Assembly (NCBI RefSeq): GCF_030463535.1
Contig: NC_132897.1
Location: 5,480,960-5,544,959, forward strand
Direction of reading: 5' to 3'
DNA length: 64,000 nucleotides
Source of the DNA: Salminus brasiliensis
Taxonomy: Eukaryota; Chordata; Actinopteri; Characiformes; Bryconidae
Part shown: one piece after another, positions 45,168 to 55,725 of the stretch
How positions within the stretch are numbered: the stretch's first letter is position 1
Layout of the letters: each line of letters opens with the position of its first letter
The notes under the pieces: model-generated
What the model saw: the letters and a program-made list of their open reading frames with translations, nothing else
Told to the model about the DNA's origin: nothing
Database searches by the model: none
Position numbers and translations under genes: made by a program

Positions 45168-48100
45168 GTGAGTAGCTGACCCGTCTCTCTCTCTCACTTC
45201 TCTAACTGTCTTCTGTTCAGCAGACAGGAGTTTTACTCCCCCCCAGACCTGTAAAACCCACCCTGTAATCCAAAAGACAGCTGCAGACATTTTATAATAT
45301 TAATAATAATAATATTATTAATAATAATAATAATAATAATAATAAAATCACTGACTGAACGGGAGTAGTAAACTTTGGTACTGACTTGTGAAAAGTTGTG
45401 AAAATTATTTAACACTTTTTAAAACCCAAAAGAGAGTGTAAACTTTTACATGAACCACAAATAAGTTACAAAAAATATATAGAACTAAAAAGGAAACTTT
45501 TCATATTTGCCACAGCTGGGCTCTGCAGTCAAAAAATCCAAGTTGTAAACTTTTACATTCGCCACAATTGTTATAAAAATGTTCAAATTCCAGAAATGAG
45601 CTGTAAACTTTTATATTTGCTTCAATTAAGATATAATAATGTAAAAAAAAACATCAAATCAGCTGTAAACTTTTACATTTACCACAATTAAGTTATAAAA
45701 ATATCAAATTCCAAATATTTCTTCTAAACTTTTACATTTGCCACAATTGTTATAAAAATGTTCAAATTCCAGAAATGAGCTGTAAACTTTTAAATTAGCT
45801 TCAATTAAGATATAATAATGTAAAAAAAAACATAAAATCAGCTGTAAACTTTTACATTTACCACAAGTCATAAAAATATATTCCGAATAAATTCCAAATA
45901 TTTGTTCCAAACTTTTACATTCGCCACAATTGTAATAAAAATGTACAAATTCCAGAAATGAGCTGCAAACTTTTACATTTGCTCCAATTAAGATATAATA
46001 ATGTAAAAAACCCATAAAATCAGCTGTAAACTTTTACATTTACCACAATTAAGTTATAAAAATATATTAAATTCCAAATATTTGTTCTAAACTTTTACAT
46101 TTGCCACAAATGTGTTGTAAAGGTGTTGTAAACTTTTATATTTACCACAGCTGAGTTGTAATTTTAAAATTCCAAAACATTAGAATTGTAACCTTTCGAT
46201 TTACCACAACTGAGTTAAAAATTTGATGTACTTTAGAGATTTGGAAACTTCCAGAATTGTTTTACATTACCACAGTTAAAATAATGTTGAAAAAAATCTA
46301 ACATGCAGCTGTAAAGGTTTTGAAATGTACCTATATAGTCATATGTTTTTTAATAACTTGAAATTTGTAAACTTCTTAAATTCCTTAGTTGTAAACATTT
46401 ACCAAAAAACTGATAGAGCCTAATTCTTATTGTAGGAGAGAACTTAATATATGTTGGTCAAATCTGAGTCACGGTCAGAGCAGAAATCACTTTCTGTCCT
46501 CAGAGTGACCCTGAACACCCAAATCATACATTTATGACTTACTTAGTCACACACTTGCATGATAACACTGGGCTAGAGGAGGAGGCTTCAGCCCAGTGTT
46601 TGTTTCGAGGCTAATGAGGGGTAATGAGGGGCGCTGTCGTAAGCACCGCTGTAATGCCTTTATAAATGTGCGTTTGTGAATTTCCACGTTAGAAAGCAAT
46701 TATTTGTCTGTGCACTGAAACACAATTACCCATGAATCCCTGCTGACACACCGTCTTCAGGTCTCCGTACTGTTCAAACACGGCCTGAGGAGAGGCGTCA
46801 ACTGCAAAGTGAGCACCCAGTGGTTAAAGATAGGCTGAACAAACACTACTGCAGGAATTAGGAGTTAATGCCGACGTAGGATCTGCTCCACCTAGCTGAA
46901 ACCTCAACCTACCCTGTGGAAAGTACATGGCAGAACTGGTTCTCTCAGCACGACATGCTGTTAAATGTGTTACAGTGCATTAGTTAGGATGAGATATCTT
47001 ATGCTTATATGTGCTGGGATTTCAAGTCAGGTCAGGTGAGGGTCAGCGTGTTGACTCATCAGTACATCATGGTCAACTGACTACTTCATGCATTGGGAAA
47101 TCCAAACGTAAAGTGTATGACAGCCAATGCCTTGTATTGAGAGCTGTGACTTACCTGGTTTTCTCGAGTTGGGCCTTATTGTCTTTATATTTCCAGTGTC
47201 TCCAGTACCACCATTGGCCCCAGTGTGGGGATTTTATTAGAAATGTCTAAATTTCTAATCCCCTTCAAATCTGTTTTCCTTGTTTTGACCTCAATAATCC
47301 AAGCACATATGAGTGCAGGTGGTGTAGTAAACTTTTATATTTACCAACATTTTGGTAAAATTACAAAACAATTACAAAACATTAGAATTGTAACCTTTCC
47401 ATTGACCCCAATTGAGTTAAAAATAAATAAATAAACAAATAAAAACTTAAAAGTGGTTGGTGTGGTGCAACAGATAACACCACTACCTGCCACTGAGATA
47501 CCACACCATGTGGGAGACTAGGGTTCGATTCCCGTTCTGGGTGGCTATGCCGTATTACACCAATACGAGTCCTTGGGCAAGACTCCTAACACTACATTGG
47601 CCCTCCTCTGTAATACGAGTAACCTTGTAAGTCGCTCTGGATAAGAGCGTCAGCTAAATGTCATTAATGTAAATGCCAAAATGATTTTCCCTAAATGCAG
47701 CACTGATAGTGAGAAGTGGGGAATGTTTTTTTAATATACTTTTTTTGTTAGAGATTTATACTTAACTTCCAGAATTATTTGAAACTGACCCCCATTGAAT
47801 TAATGTTACAAATCCAGCTGTTAAATGTTTGAAATATACCTATGAAGTCTTAACTTTCCACACTGGAGAAATGTGATATCCATAAATGGCCATAAATCGT
47901 CATATTGAGACTAAATAATGATGAACTGAATGGTGTATAAGTGACACAGGTTAAACGTAAACAATCAAATCTTTTGTCTGAGCACGGGGAACGAGGAACA
48001 CTCTCAGGTCACTTACCTTTTTACCATTTTACCTTTTTTTACTTAAACACAGACATTTATGGAACCTAAGTAGTTGAAATCTTGGCAAACTCATTTACAT

Positions 48101-51100
48101 TTACATTTATGGCATTTAGCTGACGCTCTTATCCAGAGTGACTTACCAGGTTACTCGTATTACAGATATGGGCTAATGTAGTGTTAGGAGTCTTGCCCAA
48201 GGACTCTTATTGGTGTAGCGCAGCACAGTCACCCAGACTGGGAATTGAACCCCAACCTTCCACATGGTGTAGTAGCTCACTGGCAGATAGTGGTGTTATC
48301 TGTTGCGCCACACCAACCGCTACATCTCCATGGGTGAAAGTCAGGTTGCTCTCCACATTTGGATAATTGCTACGTTAAAATAAGCTCCCACAAAAAAAGT
48401 GTATTTAAGGTGGTAGTAATTTAACTTATGGAGTTAGTACCACCTTAAACATGTTTTTCTTTAGTAATTTTCCTAAAATTACTAACTGTAACTTTTGTTC
48501 TATCCCCAGTTTCTCTGGAGCAGATCCGAAACCTACATAAAAGATTTAAGCACCTGTCCCACGACGAGGACACGTTAAGGTACCTCTTAGAATCAAAAAC
48601 AACATTTACATTTAAGGCCTTTAGCAGACGCTGTTCTCCAGAGCGACTTGGTCTGCTCACTCAGAAAATACCCGTAGCTAGTTTGTATCGGCTAGGATCC
48701 AAAGCTGAGATGCTACTAAATACAGAAGTCAGTATGGAGACCACAATACTCTACACTACACTCTGCCTGAGTACTCTCAGAAGAGGAGGGTCTTCAGTCT
48801 GCGTCTGAAGACAGCGAGCGTTGGACTCTGCTGTTCAGACACCCAGGGGAAGCTCGTTCCACCACTTCAGGACAGAAAAAAGCCTGGGAGCTCGTCTTCC
48901 GTGGATTTTAAGGGGAAGGCGGGTCGAGCCGAGCCGTACTTGAAGCTGGAAGGGCTCTTGGTACTGATCTGCTTTTGACCATTGCCACTAATACCAGACG
49001 TAGGCTAGAGGGGTATAAAGCACCCCAGGATTGAGCTGTGGAGCAGTGCAACAATGTCCTCTGGAATGGTGGATGGATGATGAGGTGGGGTGATGATCAC
49101 CCAACATCCCGATCTCATTAATGCTCTTGTTGCTAAATGCAGTCAAATCCTCACAGCGGTGCTCCTCCAAAATCTGGTAGAAAGCCTTCGTCCCTGGACA
49201 GTAGAGACACAGTTACTCCAACAGAAGCAGGATAAACACTTTTTAATACCCTTGATTTCAGGAGAAACAATGAATGAGTAGGTGTCCCAATACTTTTGTC
49301 CATAAGTGTTGATCAAATATCTAGGCAGATTAAATAAAAGCATACTATGAACAGATAAGTACAGTACATTATTTATAATTTAATACATTATTATTGTTCA
49401 AATATCCATTAAATATAAAATAAAACATAAAAAACACTTTAATTACACTTTAAAAGTTTAATTTATAATATTTTAATTTACTAAAAGTATTAATATGATA
49501 AACAGTCTTTTGGAATGTTAGTTCTTATATATATATATATATATATATAAATATAAATATAAAAACTGATCACACACACACACTGATCTGCCATAACATT
49601 AGTACCTCTAGTGCCTCTAAAGGCCAAGGCCAACATTAGCAGCAGATCCTTTGAGCAGCCCTGTAAGTTGTGAGGTGGGGCCTCCATGAGCATCAATGAG
49701 CCTTAGGTGCCCATGACCCTGTCACCAGTTCAGTTCCTCAATGTCCTTCATTAAAACACCTCTGGTGGGTACTGACCACTGCATACTGGGAATGTTCTGA
49801 GCTGTCTAGCCATCATAGTCTTTTTCATATCAAAGTGGCTTTCAGATTTATCCTGCTTTTAACACTACCATCATCTTCAAGAACTGACTGTTCACTTGCT
49901 GCCTACCTCTCGACAGATGCCACTGTAGATGAAGATAATTACACTGGTGCTAATGTTATGGCTGATCGGTGTATAACTGCTGCTTACTTATTAGCCGCTG
50001 ACTGCTAATCAAAACCAGCACCTCCATAAACTCCACAGTAAACTCAAATTTCCAGACTCATTCAATCCTCCAGGCCTCTTTTTCACATGGTACGTACATT
50101 TGTCTAAGAGTAAGCGGATAGGTGTGTACCTGACCTCACCGCCGCATGTGAACTACACCCCAGTGCTGCAAACAATAGGAATGTGGTAGCTGTAGGAGGA
50201 ACACCATGACAGGTTGGTCTTGTTTTCAATGTTTCCCTTCACCTCCCACTGCTGTGCACTCCACCAGCAGAACGCAACCAGCTGTGGAGATCAGATACCA
50301 CCCTGCTGCTACACACTGCCTCTCAGGACTCATGAGGTTTTCAGATGCAGATCTGTTGGTGTTGGCTATCCTGTGTGTGCTAGGCTGGGAGATAAAATGG
50401 GTTCAGCTATGAGATTAAAGTATTGCTGCTGTTCTGATTTATTTTAGGAAAGAGGACTTCGATGACATCAGTGATTTGACATTTAACCCCATTGGAAACC
50501 AGATTGTTGAAGCCTTCTTTGATAAAAGGTAGATATGTCCGTGAACTCACCAAACATGCCCAGGCTACACTATTTAAGAGCTGTAGACAATGAGGAATGT
50601 GAGGTTGGGCTTAGATCTGTTGGAGTGATGAATGCTGTAGAGGGATTGGGGGGGGGGGGTTATGTACACCCATGCAGGCACATAAAGGCTGGATGTAGGA
50701 TCTCTGACGTCCTTCTTCATTTACACACGTGAAAAAAAACTTTTTCTAAAGCCCCTCCCACCTTCAAACATGTCTGCTTTAAGCTACACTGCAAAACTAC
50801 AAAAGTTTGTGGACACCCCTTGTTATTAGCGCACTTTAATGTGCACCTATTGCTGGCACAGATGTTCGACTGCACAAGAACATGAACATGGCTCTACAAT
50901 ATATGTAGGAAAGCATAAGGGGTAGAATGGGGTGCTGTGGAGCCTAAGGGTCAGCATGCCTAATGCCCGGTGTGGGCTAGAGGGGTATTAAGCCCCCCAG
51001 CCTGAAGCTGTGGAGCAGTGGAACTGCTGTGTTCTCTGGAATGAGCTGGTTAGAGCTCTGTGTAATACCTTGATGAATCTAAGTCTAAGCCTGCATCCTG

Positions 51101-54100
51101 CAGCAAAGGAGTAGCACATCCCTGGTAGATGTAGAGGTGACTCTGTATGATCACCAGCAGTCCTGGTTTTCCTTCATTGCCGAGACAGAAAGGCTTTTCC
51201 CTCCACCTACGTGTTTCCATTCAGTCCAGACCTGACGAAAGCAGTTTAGCACCACTGCCCGAGACTTCGTACATGTTCTGACCTGCCCTTGCCTCTGCTG
51301 CTTCTGCTGCCTCAGGAACTTTGGTCAGAATGAGGTGGGCAGAGTGGAGGAGATCGGCTTCAAGGAGTTCCTCACCGTGATGTCCCACTTCAGGCCCGCA
51401 GGACAGAACCTGACGGAGGAGGAGAGAGACAGGACGAGGAGAGAGAAGCTGCGCTGTGAGAAGCCGCACCATAAACATGCTTTCACACTGATCTAGAACG
51501 TTCTTCCCTCATTCACACTGTTCTAGAACATTCTCCCACCAACCCCTGCTTTTCCACACTGTTCCTAAACGTTCCCCCATAATGTTCTCCTGCCGTTCTT
51601 CCACCAAACAGAATCATTCTATTATATCATAACTATATAATAGAAATTACCATAAATATGCTGTTCTAGAATGTTCTCCCACCATTTCCCACTGATGCAC
51701 ACTGTTCTAGAATGTTCTCCCACCATTTCCCACTGATGCACACTGTTCTAGAATGTTCTCCCACCATTTCCCACTGATGCACACTGTTCTAGAATGTTCT
51801 CCCACCATTTCCCACTAATGCACACTTTTCTAGAATGTTGTGTTTTAGGGTGCTTTCCCTTCATTCAAGTTGTTGTAGAATGTTCTTGCACCAGTCACGC
51901 TGTTCTACCATGTTCTACTCTCATTCACAAGATTCTAGAACATTCTCATATAATTCTCCCCTCATTTACACTGTTCTAGAAAGTTCTTCCACAATTCTCT
52001 CCAGTGACACTGCTCTCAAAAACTCCCTTCATTCCCTGTTTTAGAAAATTCTCTCACCATTAATGCTACAATGTTCTCCTTCTGTTCATGATGTTCTAGA
52101 ATGTTCTCCCATTCACATTATTCTAGAATGTGTTGTCAATGTGAATGAAGTTCTTCATCCAAGGACTGCATTCTTCCCTCAGTCACACGGTTCTAGAATG
52201 TTCCCTCACCATTTTTCCTCCTTTCAAACTGTTCTAGCATGTTCTCCCTCCATTCCAACTGTTCTAGAATGTTCTCCCTCCATTCTAACTGTTCTAGAAT
52301 GTTCTCCACTACTCTACCCTTATTGACACTTTTCTAGAATGTTCCCTCACCATTTTCCCTCCTTCCAAACTGTTCTAGGATGTTCTCCCTCCATCCTAAC
52401 TGTTCTAGAATGTTCTCCACCATGTTTCCTCCTTTCATACTGTTCTAGGATGTTGTCCACTATTCCCCCTCTTATTCACATTGTTCTAGAATATTCTCTC
52501 ACCACTGATGCTGTTCTAGAATGTTCTCCCCATTCACATTATTCTAGAAAGCAGTTCTTCATTTATGGACCCCAACCCGACCACAGTGTTCTAGAGTGTT
52601 CTCTGTCCATTCACACTGGTTCATTGTTCTTGTCAGTTGGGGAACAGTGTCATACAGAGTGTCTGAACCTGCAGATCTCATTGATTTACTTTATATAAAT
52701 AAAAGCTAAAGAACAGAGCTTTAAACGACAGTGTGGAAGTGTGGGCTGCAGTAAATGACCATCTTACCCGTTCATTATCATCTCACCCATCTCATCATCA
52801 TCTCCCTCCAGTTCTCTTCAACATGCACGACAAGGACAATGACGGCACCATCACCCTGAATGAGTACAGACGGGTAAGTAATGATTGAGGAGGTGGCAAC
52901 GTAACGGAATACTAACTCTCTAACTGGAGGATTTGTGCTTTTACCTGAGTATTTTCTAACTGGAGGATTTGTGCTTTTACCTGAGTATTTTCTAACTGGA
53001 GGATTTGTGCTTTTACCTGAGTATTTTCTAACTGGAGGATTTGTGCTTTTACCTGAGTATTTTCTAACTGGAGGATTTGTGCTTTTACTTGAGTATTTTC
53101 TAACTGGAGTGTTTCTACTTTTACTTAAGTATTTTCTAACTGGACTATTTGTGCGTTTACCTGAGCAATTTCTAACTGGAGGATTTGTACTTTTAATTAT
53201 TTTCTAACTGGAGTATTTGTGCTTTTACTTGAGTATTTTCTAACTGGAGTATTTGTGTTTTTACTTGAGTATTTTCTAACTGGAGTATTTGTGCTTTTAC
53301 TTGAGTATTTTCTAACTGGAAGATTTGTACTTTTACCTGAGTATTTTCAAACTGGAGGATTTGAGTATTTGTATTTGAGTATTTTCTAACTTCACTGTAC
53401 AAATACTCCAGTATGGGACACTGCCACCTCTGATAATCCTACACTTAGGGGTCATCAGTCTTCTCCACAGAGGGCCGGTGTGGGTGCAAGTTCTCATGCT
53501 AACCCGGCAGGAACTGAGACCAACTGATGAAACGAGGAGTCAGGTGGGCTTCTGTTTGATTGAAGTGAAACCCTGCAGACCACACCTGCCCTCTGTTTGT
53601 GGATAAGACTGAAGACCCCTGCTACAGACCCTTTACAGAGCTATTGCAGATGTTCCTCCATTGCTGTGTCTTGATGGTCTGCAGGTAGTTGAAGAGTTGC
53701 TGTCCAGATCGGCAGGCATAGAGTGCGAAACAGCCAAGGCCATCGCAGACGCTGCTATGCTGGAAGTGGCGAGCGTTACAATGGGTGAAATGGTACATTT
53801 TACTTTTCCTTAATATCTTCCTACAATTGCAACTTTACAGGAGAAGGAAAAAAACTAAGTAAAAAGACTGTATTCCAAGTCATTTTAGGGCCTTTCTATT
53901 GGTCCATTCATCATGACATTTTGACATAATGTAAAAAAGAAAACAACTGCCAAATTCAGATTATGCCAAAAAAGTGAAAAACAGAAAAACTGGACATACA
54001 AGGTTTTTGCTTGATTGAGATGATATACTTATGAAAAGGGAAAGATTTTGATAAGTTCACAGTAATAATTCATTTTACATTGACGTTTTTATTTACGGAT

Positions 54101-55291
54101 TTACCCTGTATTGTACCTCATTTCAAAAATCTGTCCAGTCCGGGCAGGGCTGAACTACCGTAGGCCGGTAGATACATGCAAATGCACAGATTCTGAGACT
54201 TCACTAAAAGAGTTTAACTGAAGAAATTGTCTGGGCCTGGGTATCAAACCCACAACCCTGTACCTTCTGAGCCACCACTGCTATAACACCTTCTTCTTTA
54301 TCTCCTTACTTTAGGCTCCAGACGAGTTTTATGAAGGAATCACCTTTGATCATTTTCTTGAGGTAAATGAAGTGAACTATTTCTCAGTGGCAGCAACACA
54401 ACCCTGAGCATGACCGATCCACTCCCAAGCTTCACCTTAAAGAAGCACACATGCCCAGAGTTCCCAACAGTGGTCGCTAAATTAGCCCAGGTATTGAACC
54501 CACAATCTGGTGATCAATAACCCAGTGCCCTACGCACAGAGCCACCACTGTCCCCCGCAGTTCTTCACAGTTGGCAGGGTTTTCTTTACATGAAATGCAG
54601 TTCCTTTATTTTCCTCATGTATCTTTTTTGCAGATTGTGGCCACAAGGGTCTGTTTGAGAGTCCACTTCACTCGTCTCCTAAACTCCTCTGGCTTGTCTA
54701 CATGTTCTGCAGCATTTTCCAAATGCTGTGTTTTGTGACGAGGTCACAGTTATTGTTGCTTTTCATGGCTGCTCAATGAGCATGATGTTTATGTGCTTAT
54801 GTTTATGCAAGCAATGGTGCACAGTAGAACGGTGCACCACCCTCTTGATTTAGCTGAACCTCACCCTGCTTTGTGGGCATTGATCACTTTCATTTTTGCA
54901 CCATCATAAGAGGTGCCCACAGTTGCAAAGAGGGTACAAGGGGCATCTACCTACCCTGGAGAAAGCAAGGCCAATTGTCGAAGGCTAGCAGCATGACCGG
55001 GATTTGCATGACCAGCGATCTTCATATGGTCATAGTGACAGCGTTGCGGTCCCCTGGACCACCCGGGGCCTCAAGATTCATACTTTCTGATTGTTAAGCT
55101 GTAACAAATGTGTTGCTTTTCATACTGAAAACATCGCCAGAACAGTGAAAGCAGAGTAATTAACTGGTAATGAATGAATGACCTCTCATTTGTCTTTGCC
55201 ACAGATTCTGAAAGGTGTCGAGATCGAAACGAGGATGCACATCCGCTTTCTGAACATGGACACCACCACAATGACCTGTGGAAAGCTGTGA
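45104..55291 (+). CDS. tesc: Tescalcin (calcineurin B homologous protein 3), complete
   Basis: N-myristoylated EF-hand protein of the CHP family that binds Na+/H+ exchanger 1 and can inhibit calcineurin. Eight exons join in frame: 45104-45167, 48510-48579, 50448-50528, 51316-51455, 52812-52873, 53685-53792, 54315-54362, 55205-55291; 660 bp, 219 residues (human 214). MGSSQS fits the myristoylation signal (Gly2, Ser6). There is one canonical EF-hand loop at residues 125-136, DKDNDGTITLNE, with Asp at 1, 3 and 5, Gly at 6 and Glu at 12. Other EF-hand-like regions are degenerate, as in the family. Further matches are NLHKRFKHLS, FNPIGNQIVEAFF, FLTVMSHFRP, YEGITFDHFLE and IETRMHIRFLNM. Teleosts have tesc duplicates; a or b is not resolved here. 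Convergent with fbxw8. Confidence 0.97.
45285..46240. repeat. TTTACATTTACC array, intron copy
   Basis: Leader TGACTGAACGGGAGTAGTA at 45352-45370, preceded by an AAT run, then about a dozen degenerate units (CTGTAAACTTTTACATTTAC, CACAATTAAGTTATAAAAAT). Same orientation as 43328-43870; the shared leader is exactly 2000 bp away. Confidence 0.9.
47452..47672 (+). mobile_element. tRNA-derived SINE, forward
   Basis: A-box-like GTTGGTGTGGTGCAACAGAT, B box GGTTCGATTCCC, and a tail GTAAGTCGCTCTGGATAAGA, GCGTCAGCTAAATG typical of teleost SINE/LINE 3' ends. Confidence 0.85.
48088..48325 (-). mobile_element. tRNA-derived SINE, reverse
   Basis: Reverse-orientation copy of the 47452 family: GGCATTTAGCTGACGCTCTT near the left end, GGGAATTGAACCCC (B box) in the middle and TCTGTTGCGCCACACCAACC at the right end. 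It forms an inverted pair with the forward copy 415 bp away. Confidence 0.85.
48510..48579 (+). CDS. tesc: tesc exon 2
   Basis: Residues 22-45, FSLEQIRNLHKRFKHLSHDE then DTLR. Acceptor CCCCAG to 48509; donor GTACCT from 48580; phase 2 end. Confidence 0.94.
48599..48960 (-). repeat. Dispersed repeat with SINE-like tail
   Basis: Starts ACATTTACATTTAAGGCCTT then TAGCAGACGCTGTTCTCCAG (reverse of the usual teleost SINE/LINE tail). Later phrases GGAAGCTCGTTCCACCACTT and CAGTCTGCGTCTGAAGACAG are of a repeat I have seen in fish genomes. Class uncertain. Confidence 0.5.
48978..49309 (-). mobile_element. TGGACAAAAGTATT-type MITE, copy 7 (truncated)
   Basis: Reverse orientation. Ends GGTGTCCCAATACTTTTGTC; the other terminus is missing and the element begins inside the family interior (GGCTAGAGGGGTATAAAGCA). 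Confidence 0.82.
49576..49974 (-). mobile_element. Tc1-like MITE with both ends
   Basis: Ends CACTGATCTGCCATAACATT and AATGTTATGGCTGATCGGTG are inverted copies of each other. The interior has GGGCCTCCATGAGC, GGTACTGACCACTGCATACT and TTCACTTGCTGCCTACCTCT, in reverse order relative to 29615-30118. About 400 bp; transposase region deleted. Confidence 0.82.
50448..50528 (+). CDS. tesc: tesc exon 3
   Basis: Residues 45-72, KEDFDDISDLTFNPIGNQIV then EAFFDK. Acceptor TTTTAG to 50447; donor GTAGAT from 50529. Confidence 0.95.
50529..51315 (+). other. tesc intron 3
   Basis: A G-run (50650-50660) and the partial MITE copy 8 (50785-51049). Nothing else recognised. Confidence 0.72.
50785..51049 (-). 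mobile_element. TGGACAAAAGTATT-type MITE, copy 8 (partial)
   Basis: Reverse orientation; begins near ACAAAAGTTTGTGGACACCC and includes GGCTAGAGGGGTATTAAGCC and GGAACTGCTGTGTTCTCTGG. The far end is missing. Confidence 0.75.
51316..51455 (+). CDS. tesc: tesc exon 4
   Basis: Residues 72-119, NFGQNEVGRVEEIGFKEFLT then VMSHFRPAGQNLTEEERDRT and RREKLR. Acceptor CTCAG to 51315; donor GTGAGA from 51456; phase 1 end. Confidence 0.95.
51456..52811 (+). other. tesc intron 4
   Basis: Almost wholly occupied by the TTCTAGAATGTTC minisatellite (51480-52625). The last ~185 bp, before the CCAG acceptor, look unique. Confidence 0.85.
51480..52625. repeat. 41-bp-derived minisatellite with heat-shock-element core
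   Basis: Four exact or near-exact 41-bp units start at 51661, 51702, 51743 and 51784 (CTGTTCTAGAATGTTCTCCC, then ACCATTTCCCACTGATGCACA). The rest is diverged. Perfect TTCnnGAAnnTTC occurs at 51521, 51664, 51705, 51746, 51787, 51933, 51974, 52094, 52191, 52262, 52292, 52332, 52403, 52484 and 52514. Confidence 0.93.
52812..52873 (+). CDS. tesc: tesc exon 5 (EF-hand loop)
   Basis: Residues 119-139, FLFNMHDKDNDGTITLNEYR R. Acceptor CTCCAG to 52811; donor GTAAGT from 52874; phase 0. Confidence 0.96.
52919..53395. repeat. 36-bp minisatellite
   Basis: About 13 units of TAACTGGAGGATTTGTGCTT plus TTACCTGAGTATTTTC; the first few are near-identical, later ones vary. Open on both strands because 36 is a multiple of three (12-residue repeat LLPEYFLTGGFV on plus); intronic, not a gene. 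Confidence 0.95.
53448..53619. mobile_element. 172-bp MITE with 21-bp terminal inverted repeats
   Basis: Left end GGGGTCATCAGTCTTCTCCA (53448) and right end TGGATAAGACTGAAGACCCC (to 53619) match at 19 of 21 positions as inverted repeats. Body includes GGGCCGGTGTGGGTGCAAGT. Confidence 0.78.
53685..53792 (+). CDS. tesc: tesc exon 6
   Basis: Residues 140-175, VVEELLSRSAGIECETAKAI then ADAAMLEVASVTMGEM. Acceptor CTGCAG to 53684; donor GTACAT from 53793. Confidence 0.95.
53838..54005 (+). repeat. ACAGGAGAAGGAAAA dispersed repeat, copy in tesc intron 6
   Basis: ACAGGAGAAGGAAAAAAACT, TTCTATTGGTCCATTCATCA, CAACTGCCAAATTCAGATTA and AAAAAGTGAAAAAC keep the order seen at 30851-31020. Rest of intron 6 (53793-54314) includes a reversed SINE-like head at 54235-54290. 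Confidence 0.72.
54315..54362 (+). CDS. tesc: tesc exon 7
   Basis: 48 bp, residues 176-191, APDEFYEGITFDHFLE. Acceptor CTTTAG to 54314; donor GTAAAT from 54363. Confidence 0.95.
54363..55204 (+). other. tesc intron 7
   Basis: A reversed tRNA-derived SINE (about 54400-54556) and a SINE-body fragment (54949-55030, GGAGAAAGCAAGGCCAATTG). Otherwise no feature. Confidence 0.72.
54400..54556 (-). mobile_element. tRNA-derived SINE, reverse
   Basis: On the minus strand: CAGTGGTGGCTCTGTGCGTA (A-box-like), GATCACCAGATTGTGGGTTC with B box GGTTCAATACC, then a body. Related heads occur at 1258-1352 and 54235-54290. Confidence 0.7.
55205..55291 (+). CDS. tesc: tesc exon 8 (stop)
   Basis: Residues 192-219, ILKGVEIETRMHIRFLNMDT then TTMTCGKL and TGA. 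Acceptor CCACAG to 55204. Confidence 0.95.
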   Translation: MLKGVEIETRMHIRFLNMDTTTMTCGKL

Positions 55292-55442
55292 AGTTTCCTC
55301 TTCAGAACAAAGCTTCTACTTGTGCTGCCAAAGGTCGACAACACTCCAGTTCTGTCCCTTCAGTTCCTCATACAGAATCCCCAACTGCTGTTTACATGGA
55401 CATACTTCTGAGCTGCGGTCCTGTAGTCCTGGACCCACTTCA

Positions 55443-55725
55443 AACAATATACACTGACCAGCCACTTTATTAGAACCACCTCCTTGTTTCTACTCCACTT
55501 CCCATGTAGAAGCACTGTGTAGGTCTTTAATTGCAGACTGTATCTAGCTGCTTCTCTGCATGCTTCTGTAGTTAGCATCCTTTCACCCTGTTCTTCAGTG
55601 GTCAGGGCCCTACAGGACTGACCACCATGGTAGTGTTTGGGTGGTGGGTCATTCTCAGCACTGCAGTGACACTCACTGACGTGGTGGTGGTGTGTTAGTA
55701 GCGTGTGTTGTGCTGGTAGCAACTT
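55443..55725 (-). repeat. Dispersed repeat in tesc 3' UTR region
   Basis: Begins AATATACACTGACCAGCCAC and contains CTTCTCTGCATGCTTCTGTA, TTCTTCAGTGGTCAGGGCCC, CATTCTCAGCACTGCAGTGA and GTGGTGGTGGTGTGTTAGTA. I recognise these from an abundant fish repeat; class uncertain. Confidence 0.6.

Larger units (their letters stand above)
45168..48509 (+). other. tesc intron 1 (3.3 kb)
   Basis: Contains an AAT run (45297-45346), the second TTTACATTTACC array (45285-46240) with stragglers near 47325-47420, and two SINEs in opposite orientation (47452-47672 and 48088-48325). The part 46440-47240 looks unique but shows no exon. Confidence 0.8.
48580..50447 (+). other. tesc intron 2
   Basis: Repeat-rich: a dispersed repeat with a SINE-like tail (48599-48960), MITE copy 7 (48978-49309), a TA run (49529-49549) and a Tc1-like MITE (49576-49974). 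The stretch 49980-50447 shows nothing recognisable. Confidence 0.78.
52874..53684 (+). other. tesc intron 5
   Basis: Holds the 36-bp minisatellite (52919-53395) and a 172-bp MITE (53448-53619). No exon. Confidence 0.82.

Noticed and set aside
47452..47530. tRNA gene suggested by the GGTTCGATTCCC B box
   Set aside because: It is the head of a SINE with a repeat body and LINE-like tail; no cloverleaf acceptor stem seen.
51661..51830. Regular 41-bp units considered as a CRISPR-like array
   Set aside because: The units are contiguous tandem copies without unique spacers, in an animal intron.
52935..53207. 90-codon plus frame with 12-residue repeats
   Set aside because: Lies in tesc intron 5 within the 36-bp minisatellite; lacks flanking coding signal.
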